Of a stretch of 61,045 bases of DNA, positions 12,310-24,280 are shown in pieces. The translations under genes were made by a program, and so were the position numbers. Numbering within the stretch: position 1 is the stretch's first letter; the number at the start of each line of letters is the position of its first letter. The notes below the pieces were generated by a model. It saw only the letters and a program-made list of their open reading frames with translations. It was not told the DNA's origin and ran no database searches. Source of the DNA: Thermomucor indicae-seudaticae (lineage: Eukaryota > Mucoromycota > Mucoromycetes > Mucorales > Lichtheimiaceae); contig JSYX01000056.1 of assembly GCA_000787465.1 (NCBI GenBank), forward strand, positions 1 through 61,045. Reading direction: 5' to 3'.

Positions 12310-14104
12310 GTCCTTCGGATCGCCGGAAAAGACGACGTTGCTAACGAGGCGGGCTCCAACGCACAGTGAGGGCGTTGGACAGGGCTCTTGCCGAACGTCG
12401 TCGTCTTCTGGAAGCGAATGTCGAACGATCTCGTCTGCGGCCGCCAGACCGTGACGATGTCGTGCAGCTCGGAACGTTTTGCTCTAGCGAGGCAGTATAT
12501 TGTTGACACCGACTCACGGGTATCAGCGTAAATCAATGCTGATACAAGCCCTACGCGTACTACCCTGGAAGCAACCAGGTCCGAATTACATCGTGGGCGG
12601 TTGCAAACCTACCACTTCGTCTTTTCGACGCGCGTACGTACCCTTATGAACATATACGGTCCTTGCGTCTTATGTTTCATCAGCGCTAGGATGTACGTCG
12701 ATCAATCCACTCCCTACACCGTATCGAGCAATACCCTGGGGAGTTGATTTCTTGTCGGCAAACAACCATTCCTGGTTTCATTTGAGGGAATCTGGTATGA
12801 TAATCCTTGTAAATGATTACGCGCACAGGTTCATTGTTGATTTCAAATTATCGACAGGCTTGATTCCACAGGATTTTTGCTCCCTCCGATGTAGCATTAC
12901 TGCCCGATCATCACAGCATCGGAGTACTCAATGCAGTGTCACGTCCAACGCGTCCTGCGAGGGAGGTGACAATGGGGTCAAACGTGTACGTACCCTGATC
13001 GAGACGTACCACCCTCGGGTCGTATGTTCCATCAACGTTCAGGTGTACAAGTACCTTACAAGAAGCTCGCGGGTAACTGTTGGTTTGCAAACCCAATATA
13101 TACCATGGAGAGATGGCTAAGGCGTAAGCCGAGTCGTTGTGCTGCCGAGCACAAATGGGAGAGTCACAGAATGCACACTGATATCACTGTGCAAGAAGGT
13201 GTTTCTGAGTATACCGGGACAACGCGAAAGTAGCATGGATCTTTGGTACCATTAACCTATGCCAAAAAGTATATATGTGTATATAAATATTTTAGTGCCT
13301 TATCGGCTGTGAAATGCAGGTGCCGACAAAGAAAAAGGGGATGAATATCGGCCCACATAAGGGTTCTTGGGATTTTCACACGCATAATGCACGTTTGATT
13401 GGTTGCAAGTTGCATGATTTTCCCAATGCAGTGACTGCCAAAGAAAAGGTATAAAAGGGTGCCGTTTCTCGCACAGTTGTATTCTTCCAGGCGCTTCGCC
13501 CCCGTCCCCCAGGATCACTTTGGGATTCAGGGGGCTAGCGTTTCACTCAGCTGTAAGGTAGGTTAAATGAGGTAAGAATGACGGCTTAAAGTACTTGGCA
13601 GCAACTGATAGAATAAATGGACAGACTTCTGAGTTTTGCTGTTTGTTTTTAGCCATGCGTGAATGCACGTGTCGCATTGCTAATGGACACCAGCAAATGA
13701 AGCGCAGTCAACGTTCAGGAATGAACACATTGAAATATGGGCAGCAGTCATTGGCTCAGATTGCAGGGCCGCATTTCATAATGCTTTTGCAACGAGGACC
13801 TTTAGTCCATGATCTTGCGTGTCGCGGTTTATGGTGATCTTTTTCATCGCTCCGTTTTGTTGAAAAAGAAATACGCGCCCCTGACTTTAGACGACCGGCC
13901 TGCCAAGGTAACTGTTTGACAGCGTGATGACATGTAGGCTACTGCGTGGAAAACGTACAGCGCATCTTCGACCGTGTCTTCACTGAGCAATGAAGTTTAA
14001 TGATACCATGAGCCTGCCGTCAGTTGTAAATCAGCTAGGTCCTTTCAGCTGGCTCATTATTACTATGTGGCGATATCAAAGACTACGTACAGACTAAAGC
14101 AGAT
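12310..14104. other. gene-poor region with diverged repeat and orphan TATA box
   Basis: No intact gene is visible. Two related stretches lie at about 12631-12696 and 12981-13050. A good TATA element (TATAAAAG) sits at 13450-13457 on the plus strand, but no obvious coding region follows it. The rest shows only short random frames. The last few hundred bases lie beyond the GPI8 stop codon. Confidence 0.4.
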
Positions 14105-15753
14105 TTATGGGTCCAATATAATAGTCTGCGCGCTTACACTCGTGCAAAGAATGTAAGTGAGACCGATACTTGCAATAGCGCCCATGATAGATACAGGGTT
14201 TGTCCATTCGAATTCTGCCAAATGCCGATCAAAACCTTTTGCGGTGTTACGATTGACATTAAAGACATGGCGCCGAAGCTGCGAAACCTGTTCTGATGTC
14301 GTGGCGAGTTGATTTTTCGTGGATGCCTTTGCCATTATCTATGCCCAGTATATACATACTTTAACACCAGTGTTGCCAGTCTGTGGAATATTTTAATTAC
14401 CTCGTCGATTTCATTCTCTGATGAATTTGGGCCGTCAGACAATAACGGATACCGCTGTCGAGTCAATTCGACGTTTTGGACGTTACCAAAAAAGTCTGTC
14501 ACCTTGACCTATCATAAACAGGTCAATACACCGCTTTCCCCATCTTCTTTCTTTTCGTGTTACCGTTTCCAAAGGACGTCTAAGCAAATCAGACCGTATT
14601 CCAGGGTGTGAAGCGATCTTTGCCGGGTCGTATGAATCAAACTTTAGGTAGGCTATCATCAGTACTGCACTGTATAGGATACACTCCGCTTTTACTCAAA
14701 CCAGACATACCAATTCCTTCAATGTCTTGTTGCTCGTCATGTCAATGTCTTCCAGAAATTCAAGATTATAGTATGTAAAGCTATCAATGACTGCAACCCC
14801 CAGTTCATGGTCGGTGTGATGCTACTCCGTATGTAAGCCGCGGGACGGTTTGTATCGATATCCTTCTTTTTGAACGTACCGAATAAGAGCTTTCACCCAA
14901 ATTGCTGCTGCCAGTTGCCAAAATGTTTGGTGAATATATCTTGCTATACATTGTATTGGCTTGACAAGTATCGATCATAAAGAATATCTCGTTGTATCTA
15001 ATGAAAGGAAAATGATTCCAATTTGCCAAGGACTCTAGATAAAGAGAGAGATACCTACCTTTTCTTTTCCCACATTTGTTCAAATGAATCAGCCAAATCA
15101 TAAGCACTGATCTCCTCTGCATCTTGGAACTTTAGGAATTCGTCGCCACCATGTCCTGTCATATAGACAAAGATATTGGACCGATCATCTGATAATAGAC
15201 GTTTCGATCTTGGGGTATCCGGAGAAACACGGCCTTGTGCAAAAAGAGAGATGAATAACCAGGCGCCATACACAAACGCGCTCCAAGATTCTATACCTGT
15301 CAGCATCCGTATAAAGTTTTCGACTGTCACTTCGTAACCTCTATAGTCGACTTCAACATTATCACCGTATAAATCCAAGTATCGCGCAGCATTGTTGTAA
15401 ACGGTGGCGGGGTATTTGTTGCGAGGATTACAGGAAACATCGTCGGCGAGCATGAGAATAATATTGGAATCGGGGATACCGAGTCGCTTCACGGTGCGGT
15501 ACATGGAGAGCGTGTTGGCGACATGGCGATAATTGAACCAAAATCTTGAAGTGCACACCTTTATTTTTGGAACGAGTTAGCCATTCCGGCAACGGGCTAT
15601 TGGCGAAATAAGGGTCATTACTAGTACAGCCCAGTTGTTGGCATGACCACTTTGACTAAAAAAGCCTTCGACTTGGCTCTCTGGAGATACTGCTATGGAT
15701 GATGAGACAAGGTTGTATAAGAGCAAGAGCCACAAAATGCCCGAGCTGATCAT
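14105..15753 (-). CDS. GPI8: GPI-anchor transamidase catalytic subunit
   Basis: Cysteine protease of the C13 family that cuts the GPI signal of precursor proteins and attaches the lipid anchor in the ER lumen. Eight exons: 15753-15622, 15558-15297, 15233-15059, 14997-14880, 14821-14711, 14641-14564, 14508-14401 and 14338-14105; about 405 residues. It begins with a signal peptide ([19 protein letters not shown]). The catalytic pair is present: His in MTGHGG near residue 159 and Cys in MIDTCQANT near 201, almost the yeast positions. [17 protein letters not shown] and YYNLEFLE are further family markers. A C-terminal membrane helix ([20 protein letters not shown]) anchors it with a very short tail. 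The start lies 97 bases from that of the NELF-B gene, a compact divergent promoter. Confidence 0.94.
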
Positions 15754-15850
15754 CTATAGGACCCTTTATGTTGCAGGCTGCCTGGAGGATGCGCACTCTT
15801 AAAAGTCAGACTACCAAATCAATTCACTTTCTGCGTTTTTCCTGAACGAA

Positions 15851-17919
15851 ATGTCAAGCGATCTGATCGGTCCTGCACCAGACTATATTAGCGAACGACT
15901 GACCCAGTCCAGCGATCCAGCACAGACGATCCGTGAACTTCAGCAACAATTCGCATTACGAGTGGTTCCTGATCTAGACATTATATACCCACTGTGGGAC
16001 CTGACGGGACGCAGCCGCGCCGAATTACACACCGCATGTCTCAAAACGCTTTGTGATGCCGTGGTGGAACATATAAAGTCTCCAGCCTTTGAATTGGATG
16101 GGTTTGTTTCATGTTTCTTTTTTTTCAGGCTATCCTTCTTTTGACCTGCTTGATGCATAGTTTCCGTCGCGTGTTTGATCGTGTCGCTGGGTTTCTCACT
16201 ATATCCGATTTGCAAAAGATACCCATGGCGCTGCTAGAAAAGTTCGAGCCTCATATCAGTGTTGAGATCCTAGAGCGGCTCAAGCGGGATCCTGTGATTT
16301 TCGAGGTGAGACAGAGACAATAACGATCCGAAAATTCGGTTAACTCTATCATTGCGTTGGTAGAGCTGTCCTTTGAACGTTCAGAGACGGATATGGAAGC
16401 AAGATAGCGATTACTTTCAGCAGCATTTACTAAGCCTGTTGAACAGCTACCATTATGATGACCGACTTCAGCAGCTCATTATGAACATGAAGCCGGATAG
16501 TTACCAAGAATTACTGGCTGAAAGGTAAAAGGTTTGCGCAAGTACTCGTTTCTTTTAAGGGTCTGACGATATGCCAGGCGGTCACATTCCGTTACCAACA
16601 AGATTGTGCGTATGATTGGCGACGACGTGGAGTTATACAAAATGTTCTTGGATACCATCTTTACGATATTTGAATCGACTCCATACGCCAGCCTAAGTTG
16701 CATTCGGGTGGACGTTCTAATGAAATATCATGAACGAGATAACAGTAAGGTGTGGATTGGAACTTTTTGATGAGCGCAAGCATGTTAGTAACACTGAATC
16801 AGATATGCGGAAAAGACCCAGCCTATCGCTTCGTATGGTCACTTGATACATGTGTGCGCAATCAAAATATGGACGAAATGATCATTATGAAAATAAGGGA
16901 ATGTTTTGATCGTGCTGAAGACAACACAAGAACATACAGGTAAGCCCAGACCAAGATTCCGTGCTGCCAAGGTCCTCTGACAAACTCGTCTGTATAAAGC
17001 GACTTTGCAATTATTTTAATGGACCCAGTGATCAGCAATTTCCTGTCGTCCTGTATCGTCAAATGGCTTCGTATTAGTGTCGATGAAAATGCACCAAGCA
17101 ATCTGGAACGGCTATTGAACTATAACGCCAGGCTATTGAACATGGCCGAGCATGCACCGGTGGCCATCCCGCGTAAAGCGGAGTTTCCAAAACTGGATCG
17201 GGATGTTCGCAGCCGGTTTTGGAACGCCATGTGTGTGATTATTGTCGAGGAACAGTCGCCCAAGGACGACCGACGAGCGGAATATGTCTCGGTCATACAA
17301 ACCATGTTATCCAGGAGCGAAATTTCACGAAAAGTATTTTGTCATTACATGGTTGATCGGACGGCAGAGGGCGATATCTATACCTTGCGACGATGTTTAC
17401 CGTTTGTGATTGAATCGTTGCCGGCCGAAGGAGATGATGGCCTAGCGGTTGCCCATCGACTCACATACGAGAGTCTGGTGTATACCATGATTCGGCTGCT
17501 GCGCCAAAGCCAGAAACGAATGACGGAATGCATTCTGGATACGCGGTGGCGTCAGGGCGTGGTGGAAGGATTCTTTATCCGTGTGGCTGCCTGGAGCCAT
17601 AAAATGCATCTGGCCGTGGTCTTGTTCTTGGCAGAATACTTTTCGGATGCAAAATACCTGAAGCCTTTGGGTAATAAAGTAGCTGTCATTGCGGATTTTG
17701 CGGACCAGATTTATCTGAATGGCTACAAGGATATGAAGGTAAGACAAGAAAACCTCTTTTTTAAGAAGTTGCTTAGTTGATCTCGCGAATTATTATTAGA
17801 GAATTGAAGAGCTTTATGACGCATATATGCTTCTACTAAGTCGTTCCGAAAGGATTATGGATGGGCAGTATCGCCTTTCTCCTCCTGTTGTAATGGATTT
17901 CTTATCATCCTATCAATAG
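15851..17919 (+). CDS. negative elongation factor subunit B homologue (COBRA1/NELF-B)
   Basis: In animals NELF-B is a HEAT-repeat scaffold of the complex that holds RNA polymerase II paused near promoters. Seven exons: 15851-16101, 16161-16305, 16364-16524, 16578-16749, 16803-16939, 17000-17738 and 17800-17919; 574 residues, near the 580 of human NELF-B. Matches I recall along the length include CPLNVQRRIWKQD (human VEVKRQIWQDN), HSVTNKIVRMIGDDVELYKM (human VVQRLTRMVGKNVKLYDM), SKICGKDPAYRFVWSLDTCV (human GEICTVDPCHKFTWCLDACI) and IILMDPVISN (human MILCDPFAIN), in the same order. All phases agree. The function in a fungus is inferred; whether the other NELF subunits exist here is unknown. Confidence 0.85.
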
Positions 17920-18284
17920 CACAATAGTCCGGATAACTGTAAATAAGTATCCCTTTTCTCCGTACGAATGGAGGTTGTATATGAATGACTATGTAGGAAA
18001 CGTTACATACTGTTATGGCAAGATCAATATTAAAGAAAGATACCAGCTTTGTCGAAAGTATTTCTATGTTGGCGCGCGTTTCAAACTTGCTTAAGCTCGC
18101 GTCAGGCAGCGTTCAGCTACCCTCAAAGCACAACTACACTTGGAGACATATTCTATCCTCGAGAACGTCAATAGATACGTCTGATACTAAGTGTACATTT
18201 GAAAACACGGGATGGGCTGTCTCGAAAATGAATAAGCGGGCAATTTTTTGCTTTGAAGTTTTTCTTGATCTCACGCGTGGGTGA
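17920..18284. other. intergenic, FEN1 promoter
   Basis: Spacer between two tandem plus-strand genes. An open frame runs through much of it but has no recognisable content and ends just before the FEN1 start; I treat it as chance. Confidence 0.55.
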
Positions 18285-19985
18285 ATGGGTATTCAAGGAT
18301 TAACCAAACTAATTTCAGAGCATGCTCCAAACGCCATCAAGAGCCACGAAATAGCTGATTACTTTGGACGTAAAGTCGCGATCGATGCGTCCATGAGCAT
18401 ATACCAGTTTATGATTGCGGTGCGCCAACAAGACGGCCAAATGTTGACTAACGAAGCGGGTGAGACAACCAGGTTCGTCATTCGGCAACGCGCGACTCCC
18501 CTGCGCAACCGCCTAATCTGAATGTAGTCACCTCATGGGCATGTTCTACCGAACCGTTCGTATGGTGGACAATGGTATAAAACCGGTGTACGTCTTTGAT
18601 GGTAAACCACCTGTTCTGAAATCTGGAGAGGTAAAAACTTCTGACGATATTGCGCGCTCCATGAGTGATTGATCTCGGAATAGCTTGCCAAGCGTAAAGC
18701 ACGTAAAGAGGAGGCTGCGAATAATTTAGAAGAAGCTAACGAAGTTGGTAAGAGAGAGCCCGTGTGATATTGTGATGAACAAGTGTAATCGACATACGCT
18801 CTTTCTAGGCACGGCGGAAGAAGTCACCAGATATACCAAACGTACTGTTCGGGTCACTGAGCAGCATAATGACGAATGCAAACGTCTTTTGAAGCTAATG
18901 GGTATCCCATACGTCGAGGTACGAATCTGACAATCGTGTGTGCGGATGCAACCTGACGAAAAGACTGGTGACCAGGCACCATGTGAGGCAGAAGCTCAAT
19001 GCGCAGAGATGGCTAAAGCCGGAAAAGTGTTTGCTGCAGCATCAGAAGATATGGACACATTGACTTTCCGTGCACCTATCCTGTTGCGCCATCTGACATT
19101 TGCAGAAGCACGCAAGATGCCTATTGATGAAATCCACCTTGACAAAGCGTTAGAGGGTCTCGGGATGGATCACAAGCAAGTAGGTACATCACGAAAAGGA
19201 AGGATCTATAAAACACTATTAACGGAACTGATGTCCCAAGTTTATCGACTTGTGTATCCTTTTGGGATGTGACTATGTCGAAAGTATCAAAGGCGTTGGT
19301 CCTGCCCGCGCCTATTCGCTGATTAAAGAGCATGGGACGATTGAAAAAGCTTTGGAACATTTGCCAGAGAAATTGCGAGAGAATATTCCCAAAGATTGGA
19401 AGTTTGATGATGCAAGAGAATTGTTTGATAAACCGGATGTTCTGCCAGGCAATGAAATTGAGGTATACGAAGAGCTGTCGGAAGGGCAAAACCAGTCTCG
19501 AAGGCTCACCTTGCTATCATTTTGAAAAGCTCAAATGGGAACTTCCTGACGTGGAAGGCCTTGTTGACTTCCTAGTGAAAGAAAAGGGCTTCAAGTACGT
19601 ACTTTGCTAATTGGTACTATAGGGGGAGGGTAATACTTATTGTCTGATATAGTGAGGAAAGAATTCGAAAATCTTGCGAGAAGCTTGCAAAGAACGTCAA
19701 GTCAGCCACCCAAAGCAGGATGAGTGACTTCTTTAAAGCAGTACCTTCACAAACTGCAGCAAGCAAGAAAAGAAAATCAGAGGTATATATAAGAGGAGCC
19801 TAAACGCTGGTAGATGTCCCCGCCTTTGCTCAAGCTACAATTATCGTAGGACGAAAAGCCAGCAGCAGGCAAGAAGAAGAAAGCAGAGGTATAATAAGCG
19901 CTTAAATCCTGATGGATGCTCTGTTGCTCATACTACATTTATCCGATAGGATGAAAAACGCAAAACCAAGGGTCGAAAGAAATGA
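18285..19985 (+). CDS. RAD27: flap endonuclease 1
   Basis: Structure-specific nuclease that removes 5' flaps in Okazaki fragment maturation and long-patch repair in the nucleus. Ten exons: 18285-18472, 18528-18630, 18684-18747, 18809-18918, 18976-19179, 19241-19462, 19530-19594, 19653-19782, 19850-19888 and 19950-19985; 386 residues. The start [15 protein letters not shown] keeps the usual Gly2. Metal ligands are in [41 protein letters not shown] and LCILLGCDY. The helix-hairpin-helix is in [18 protein letters not shown] box for PCNA (QSRMSDFF) lies near the C-terminus, followed by a lysine-rich tail encoded by the last three exons. Exons 9 and 10 and their introns look like a tandem duplication. 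Converges on the mannanase gene. Confidence 0.95.
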
Positions 19986-20121
19986 AGACAGAATCAGTAT
20001 ATCTTGCAAGGTTTTTTGTACATATACATCACTAAAATACATAGGAATTTGCATGAAGCTAGGTCGCCGGTTGAGAACTGGTCGCATCTTAAAAGTGTAA
20101 ATTGCAGCAAGCGTAGGAATA

Positions 20122-21692
20122 TCACTGCTTCATAAGCTTTTCTAACCCTTCGTTGTACTCCTTGATGACGCTGACAGTGGTGTCCGTATCATAGACATCG
20201 TACCAGCCGCGAGACTCATGAGGAGGATCGCCAAGCCAGACCATGCCGTATTGGTTAGGATAATCGGTCGGTCGACCGACACCAGCGTAAGCCCAAAAGT
20301 TACTTCCAGAGAATTTGCGTTGGGAGACAAGTGAGGTGATTTGGTCAAAGATACCCTTGTAGTATTCATCCTTGTGTGTAGTAGGCGTTGTGGCAGCATA
20401 CTTGTAAGTTGCATTGGTCGGGTCTCGCCAAGCGTCTCGGGCCTATTCATCATGATATATTGATGTGATGATAAGGTACGGTACGGTATGGACTTACCAG
20501 GCCAAATTCTTCCATGACAATAGGCTTTCCGAGATCTGCAGCCCATTCACTGCGAGTCTCAATAAACGTCTTGCGGTAGGCATCAGCGGCGTTGATCGAA
20601 TCCTTGTCGCTCGCATTATAAATGCCCCAGCTAAAAAGCAAAAATTGGAATTCTCGCACCGGTTGCCCATTTTCGTGTTTCTCTTACTTTTCTACCCAGA
20701 GATGGCAATTCGCATAGTCAATATTTGTGTGGTTATGAGCACGGCTAAAGTCAAACTGGTCCAATTTCGATTCCAGGCCAGTGGCGACCAAATGATTTGG
20801 TGCACCTTCCTTGATAAAGTTTGACATCTCTTCGAACCACCAGCCGGGGGCTTCCTGAGGCTCATTGGCAAGCTGCCAGCTCATGATGACAGGGTCTTCC
20901 TTGTACAGTTTTCCATTGACTGTATTACGACGGTTCTGGACTGTTCGAATATGGTCCTTCCATAATCCGATGGTCTGGTTAGAGATACTCGAATCATTGT
21001 AAAAGCGAGCAGCAAAAGAGGTGAATTCGTCGTAAGACACGTCGCCAACAGGATAGGGGATGCTTTGGTTGCCAGTCACCCAAGCGACATATTGTGCGAA
21101 ACTGTGAAGCAGGAGTTATGTGAGACTGATGAAATTGTAGGCTGGTCGGGACGTACGTACCCACCACTCCATTGCCAGAAATTGCTGAGAGTCACTATAT
21201 CATTTTTAATGAGCAGGGGATGGGCTGTCTGCAAGGAGTAAAGCACTTACTGACTGCTGTCATGTCATAGCGAGCCATGGTGTCCAAAAGATAATCCAGA
21301 CCCACAAACACTTCTTCCTTGTACACACCAGGCTTTGTCATGAGTGAAGGACGCATGCGATAAGGCTGATCATCCGGGCCCTCGGCCGAGGCCATCACAC
21401 GGAGGTTATTGATACCCATGTCAGCCATTTGCTTGATCTCAAGTTCCATACGCGTGCGATTTCCACCATTGCACTCGTCGGCGCCGAGGTTCATGCCCTG
21501 CCAGTAATTGGCGCCACGGATAAGATAGGGCTTTCCGTTGCGCGTAAATCCCTTGCCGTCTTCCGAAACTTTAACGAATCCATTGTCATTGCTGCTGCTG
21601 CTGCTGCTGCTTCTTGTGGGAATAGCATGGCTTGTCCCCGGCACAGCCAAAAACGTCAATGCAAGTGAAAAGATAAGCGTCTTGGACACCAT
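20122..21692 (-). CDS. secreted GH5 endo-1,4-beta-mannanase
   Basis: Extracellular glycosidase that cuts mannan chains, likely subfamily GH5_7. Five exons: 21692-21251, 21194-21161, 21101-20688, 20630-20498 and 20442-20122; 447 residues. The first 23 or so residues are a signal peptide (MVSKTLIFSLALTFLAVPG), then a serine-rich linker. The catalytic domain shows FTRNGKPYLIRGANYWQGMN, the acid/base glutamate in SWQLANEPQ (about 239) and the nucleophile in VMEEFGL (about 338). Several N-glycosylation sequons fit secretion. A 34-base second exon encodes NFWQWSGG, conserved in this family. A GT-rich microsatellite lies about 100 bases upstream of the start. The substrate is inferred from motif similarity; other GH5 activities cannot be ruled out. 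Confidence 0.88.
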
Positions 21693-22889
21693 CTCGGAAA
21701 AGGTGGGGACAAAAAACGCAACGCACACTTTTTGTTTGTGTGCATGATTTACGCTGCTTATTTATTTATGGCTGATCTTAAAACCGGTATATCGTGTGTG
21801 TGTGTGCGTGTGTGTGTGAGGATCGGGATGGTGTGGCGAAAATTTACGACGCGACCTTTCTTTCCATTAATACAATACGGATCGTGGTTGCGTTATGATC
21901 AGATCCGACACTTATATTTTCAAGAACATGGATTGATTGTTTAATGATTACTGTAAATCGAAGCATGCAACATAATGTCAAAGGGTAGATATACCCACCT
22001 TTATTAATTTCCGTTTGGGAGAGCCCCTGGGGAAACTCTGAGGATTACGTAAAGTGGCACAAAGAAACTTCTTACGCCCTGCAGTAAATCTCCATGGCAA
22101 GCTGGTCGAAGCAATATAATCTGGACAACCTAGCTCGGACTACTTGCGATTCTATTCCGGATTACGCGGCCATTTGCTGCCAAACATTGCACTTACCATC
22201 CATGTAATAAGCGTCAGATGGAGATATTCAAATTGACTCTGTTTTACAAATCGGCGAATTTCGACTTTTTGCCCGAGTTACAGCATCCATTTTCTGGAAC
22301 GTTGCGTCCACATTAGGTGGTCAGTAAAGCGTTCCTGAAAGATAAAGCAAAGACTATCTAGATACTGCTTCAATCTGCAGGTCCTCGTCAATTTTGCTTA
22401 CTTTGTCCGTTGTTTCTCGTAAAAGCACATACAGACATCGAGCAAGGACTTGTTTGCGGTGCTTACAGTTCTAACTTTGGCAAATCTAGAAGCGATTTTC
22501 CCAAGTTGTTGTTCTTCCCTGTACGTTACCTGTGTGAATAGACGTCAAAGGACAAAGTTGGTTGGATATTTATGGTGTGCTAGATGAAACCGTCCAAATA
22601 AATTCCAAGGTATCGTACACGGTACCCGATCATGGCTCTATCCTCTCTTGAGGTCAGTGAGGCGTCTCCATATTGCGTAATAAGCAATCCTACGGAATTA
22701 AAACCGCTAATTGACACTTCACTTTCGCACAGTAAGTCGGAACAAAGTTGGAGCCACAAAGTTGAAAGTCGCTCACATTTCAGTGCTCGCTACACACAGA
22801 ATCAATGCCGAAACGCAAGATATGCCTGTGGACAGGGAAGAAGACGACCTATGATAGTGATGACTCAGGCAGCAAGCCCCATCTCTTAA
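21693..22889. other. upstream of mannanase; otherwise no gene
   Basis: Holds the mannanase promoter and about 1 kb with no supported gene. Short open frames on both strands lack motifs. The right-hand end runs into the helicase relic. Confidence 0.5.
21794..21818. repeat. GT dinucleotide microsatellite
   Basis: A run of GT units with one GC interruption, about 25 bases. It lies roughly 100 bases upstream of the mannanase start codon. Confidence 0.85.
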
Positions 22890-24030
22890 AAGCAATTGAA
22901 CAACATTTTCCGAACCCTCATCTACAAAGTCATCAAGCTCGCACTCACTGGTGTTGCTGCCCATAACACAGGGCGGAGATACCATCCACTTCTTCGTCGG
23001 CATGAACATCCTCTTGTATATACAGTCTGGCAGGAGATCGATCGATTCTTCTCTATACCGGTTCGTGTACAGATGGACCAAATTTCAGAACATCAGGAAA
23101 AAAGGAATTTGGAATTAAGGACTGGTGCAGGCTGAACTTGCCTTCGAATGACATGCGGGCTTTTCGACAAGGTCTCGACAGGCTCCCCAGAGGCTTCAAC
23201 AGCCCTTCGAATAGTTCGGACAGGCTGCTTAGCCCCCATTAGGCAGGGTTTATCAGACAAGCCTGTGCAGGCCTGGATTTACTGATGAAGACATGAAAAG
23301 GTCCCCGTTACTGGTCCGTTGAAGCGGGCATGTCCTTTCTTAATTTCATAGGTCGCGCACATCAGTTCTGCGCCAGAGTCGTGTACAGTGTTGATAGGCA
23401 ACGCTTTACACAGCGACTCAGCTCGTTCAATGCTGACTAAACCGGAAACCTTGCACAGTGTAAAGTTCGCCTACCAGAATGTCCGTTCGCTTCTTCGGCG
23501 ACTACGCCCGCAGACAGGCCCTTCCACAACGGCTTCGCATTCCAAAGCGCGGCGTTGAAGAGAAGGAGGATATGGGGATTGCTCCTCCACCGTCTACAAC
23601 GCCGCAGCAACTGGACCGTAACGGCAAACCTCCAACAATCCAACTTAGCCTCCAAGAAATGCTGTCTTCCGCAAGGCTGGACCCTGAAGTCGACCATTAA
23701 GTAACTATAGTGCTCCTTCACAACATCGACGTCGCCAGTGGCTGGACTAACAGCACAGTACATCGAGACATCGCCCGACACCAGGAATTCCTAGCAACAT
23801 GCAGAATATTTATCTCTTTCAGTAGCTCCTCAGGCCGTCCAACGAACAATCTGCAGCATTCCCCACACAGCCTACAGCCACACGCAATTCCTTTAGGACT
23901 CGCATACACTTCCACAATACACAAGGTACAAAGTCTTACGGTACCTCACGTCGCGACAGACCTCAAAGATACGAACGTCCACAGACTCCTTTATGTCACA
24001 ATGTCCCGGGTCCGTGACCCCAACAGCTAA
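22890..24030 (+). pseudogene. degenerate Pif1-like helicase
   Basis: Three blocks on the plus strand recall Pif1/Helitron-type helicases in the right order but in different frames with stops between. At about 22947-23003 ALTGVAAHNTGRRYHPLL resembles the motif around APTGIAA with a following histidine-leucine. At about 23668-23760 LDPEVDH, a stop, then VLLHNIDVASGWTNSTV resembles the segment LKVGAQVMLLKNIDVSSGLVNG. At about 23895-24030 PLGLAYTSTIHKVQSLTVPH and LLYVTMSRVRDPNS resemble motifs V and VI. No Walker A motif is left upstream. I infer a dead copy from a mobile element (such as a Helitron) or an old gene copy; no terminal structures were found. Confidence 0.6.
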
Positions 24031-24280
24031 ACTTACTTCCGTTATAAGATCTTCTTTTGTAGTTATAGTCTTATCATTACATTCTCTCTGAATGTCTTCC
24101 ACTTCACTGTCCGTTTGCTCTGTGTATTCTGCAAATATAAAGAACCTAGTGCGTAAAGTATTGAAGTAACATTGATTGGTACACTTTGCGATTGAATACC
24201 TGAATAGAAAAATTCCGCAGTTCATTTCCAAGTCAGTCTAAGACAGACTTCCTCGTTACTTCTTGGACTCGTCAGAAGTT

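Noticed and set aside
13104..13180. Start resembling a serine tRNA (GGAGAGATGGCTAAGG)
   Set aside because: No cloverleaf can be drawn and the B box is missing.
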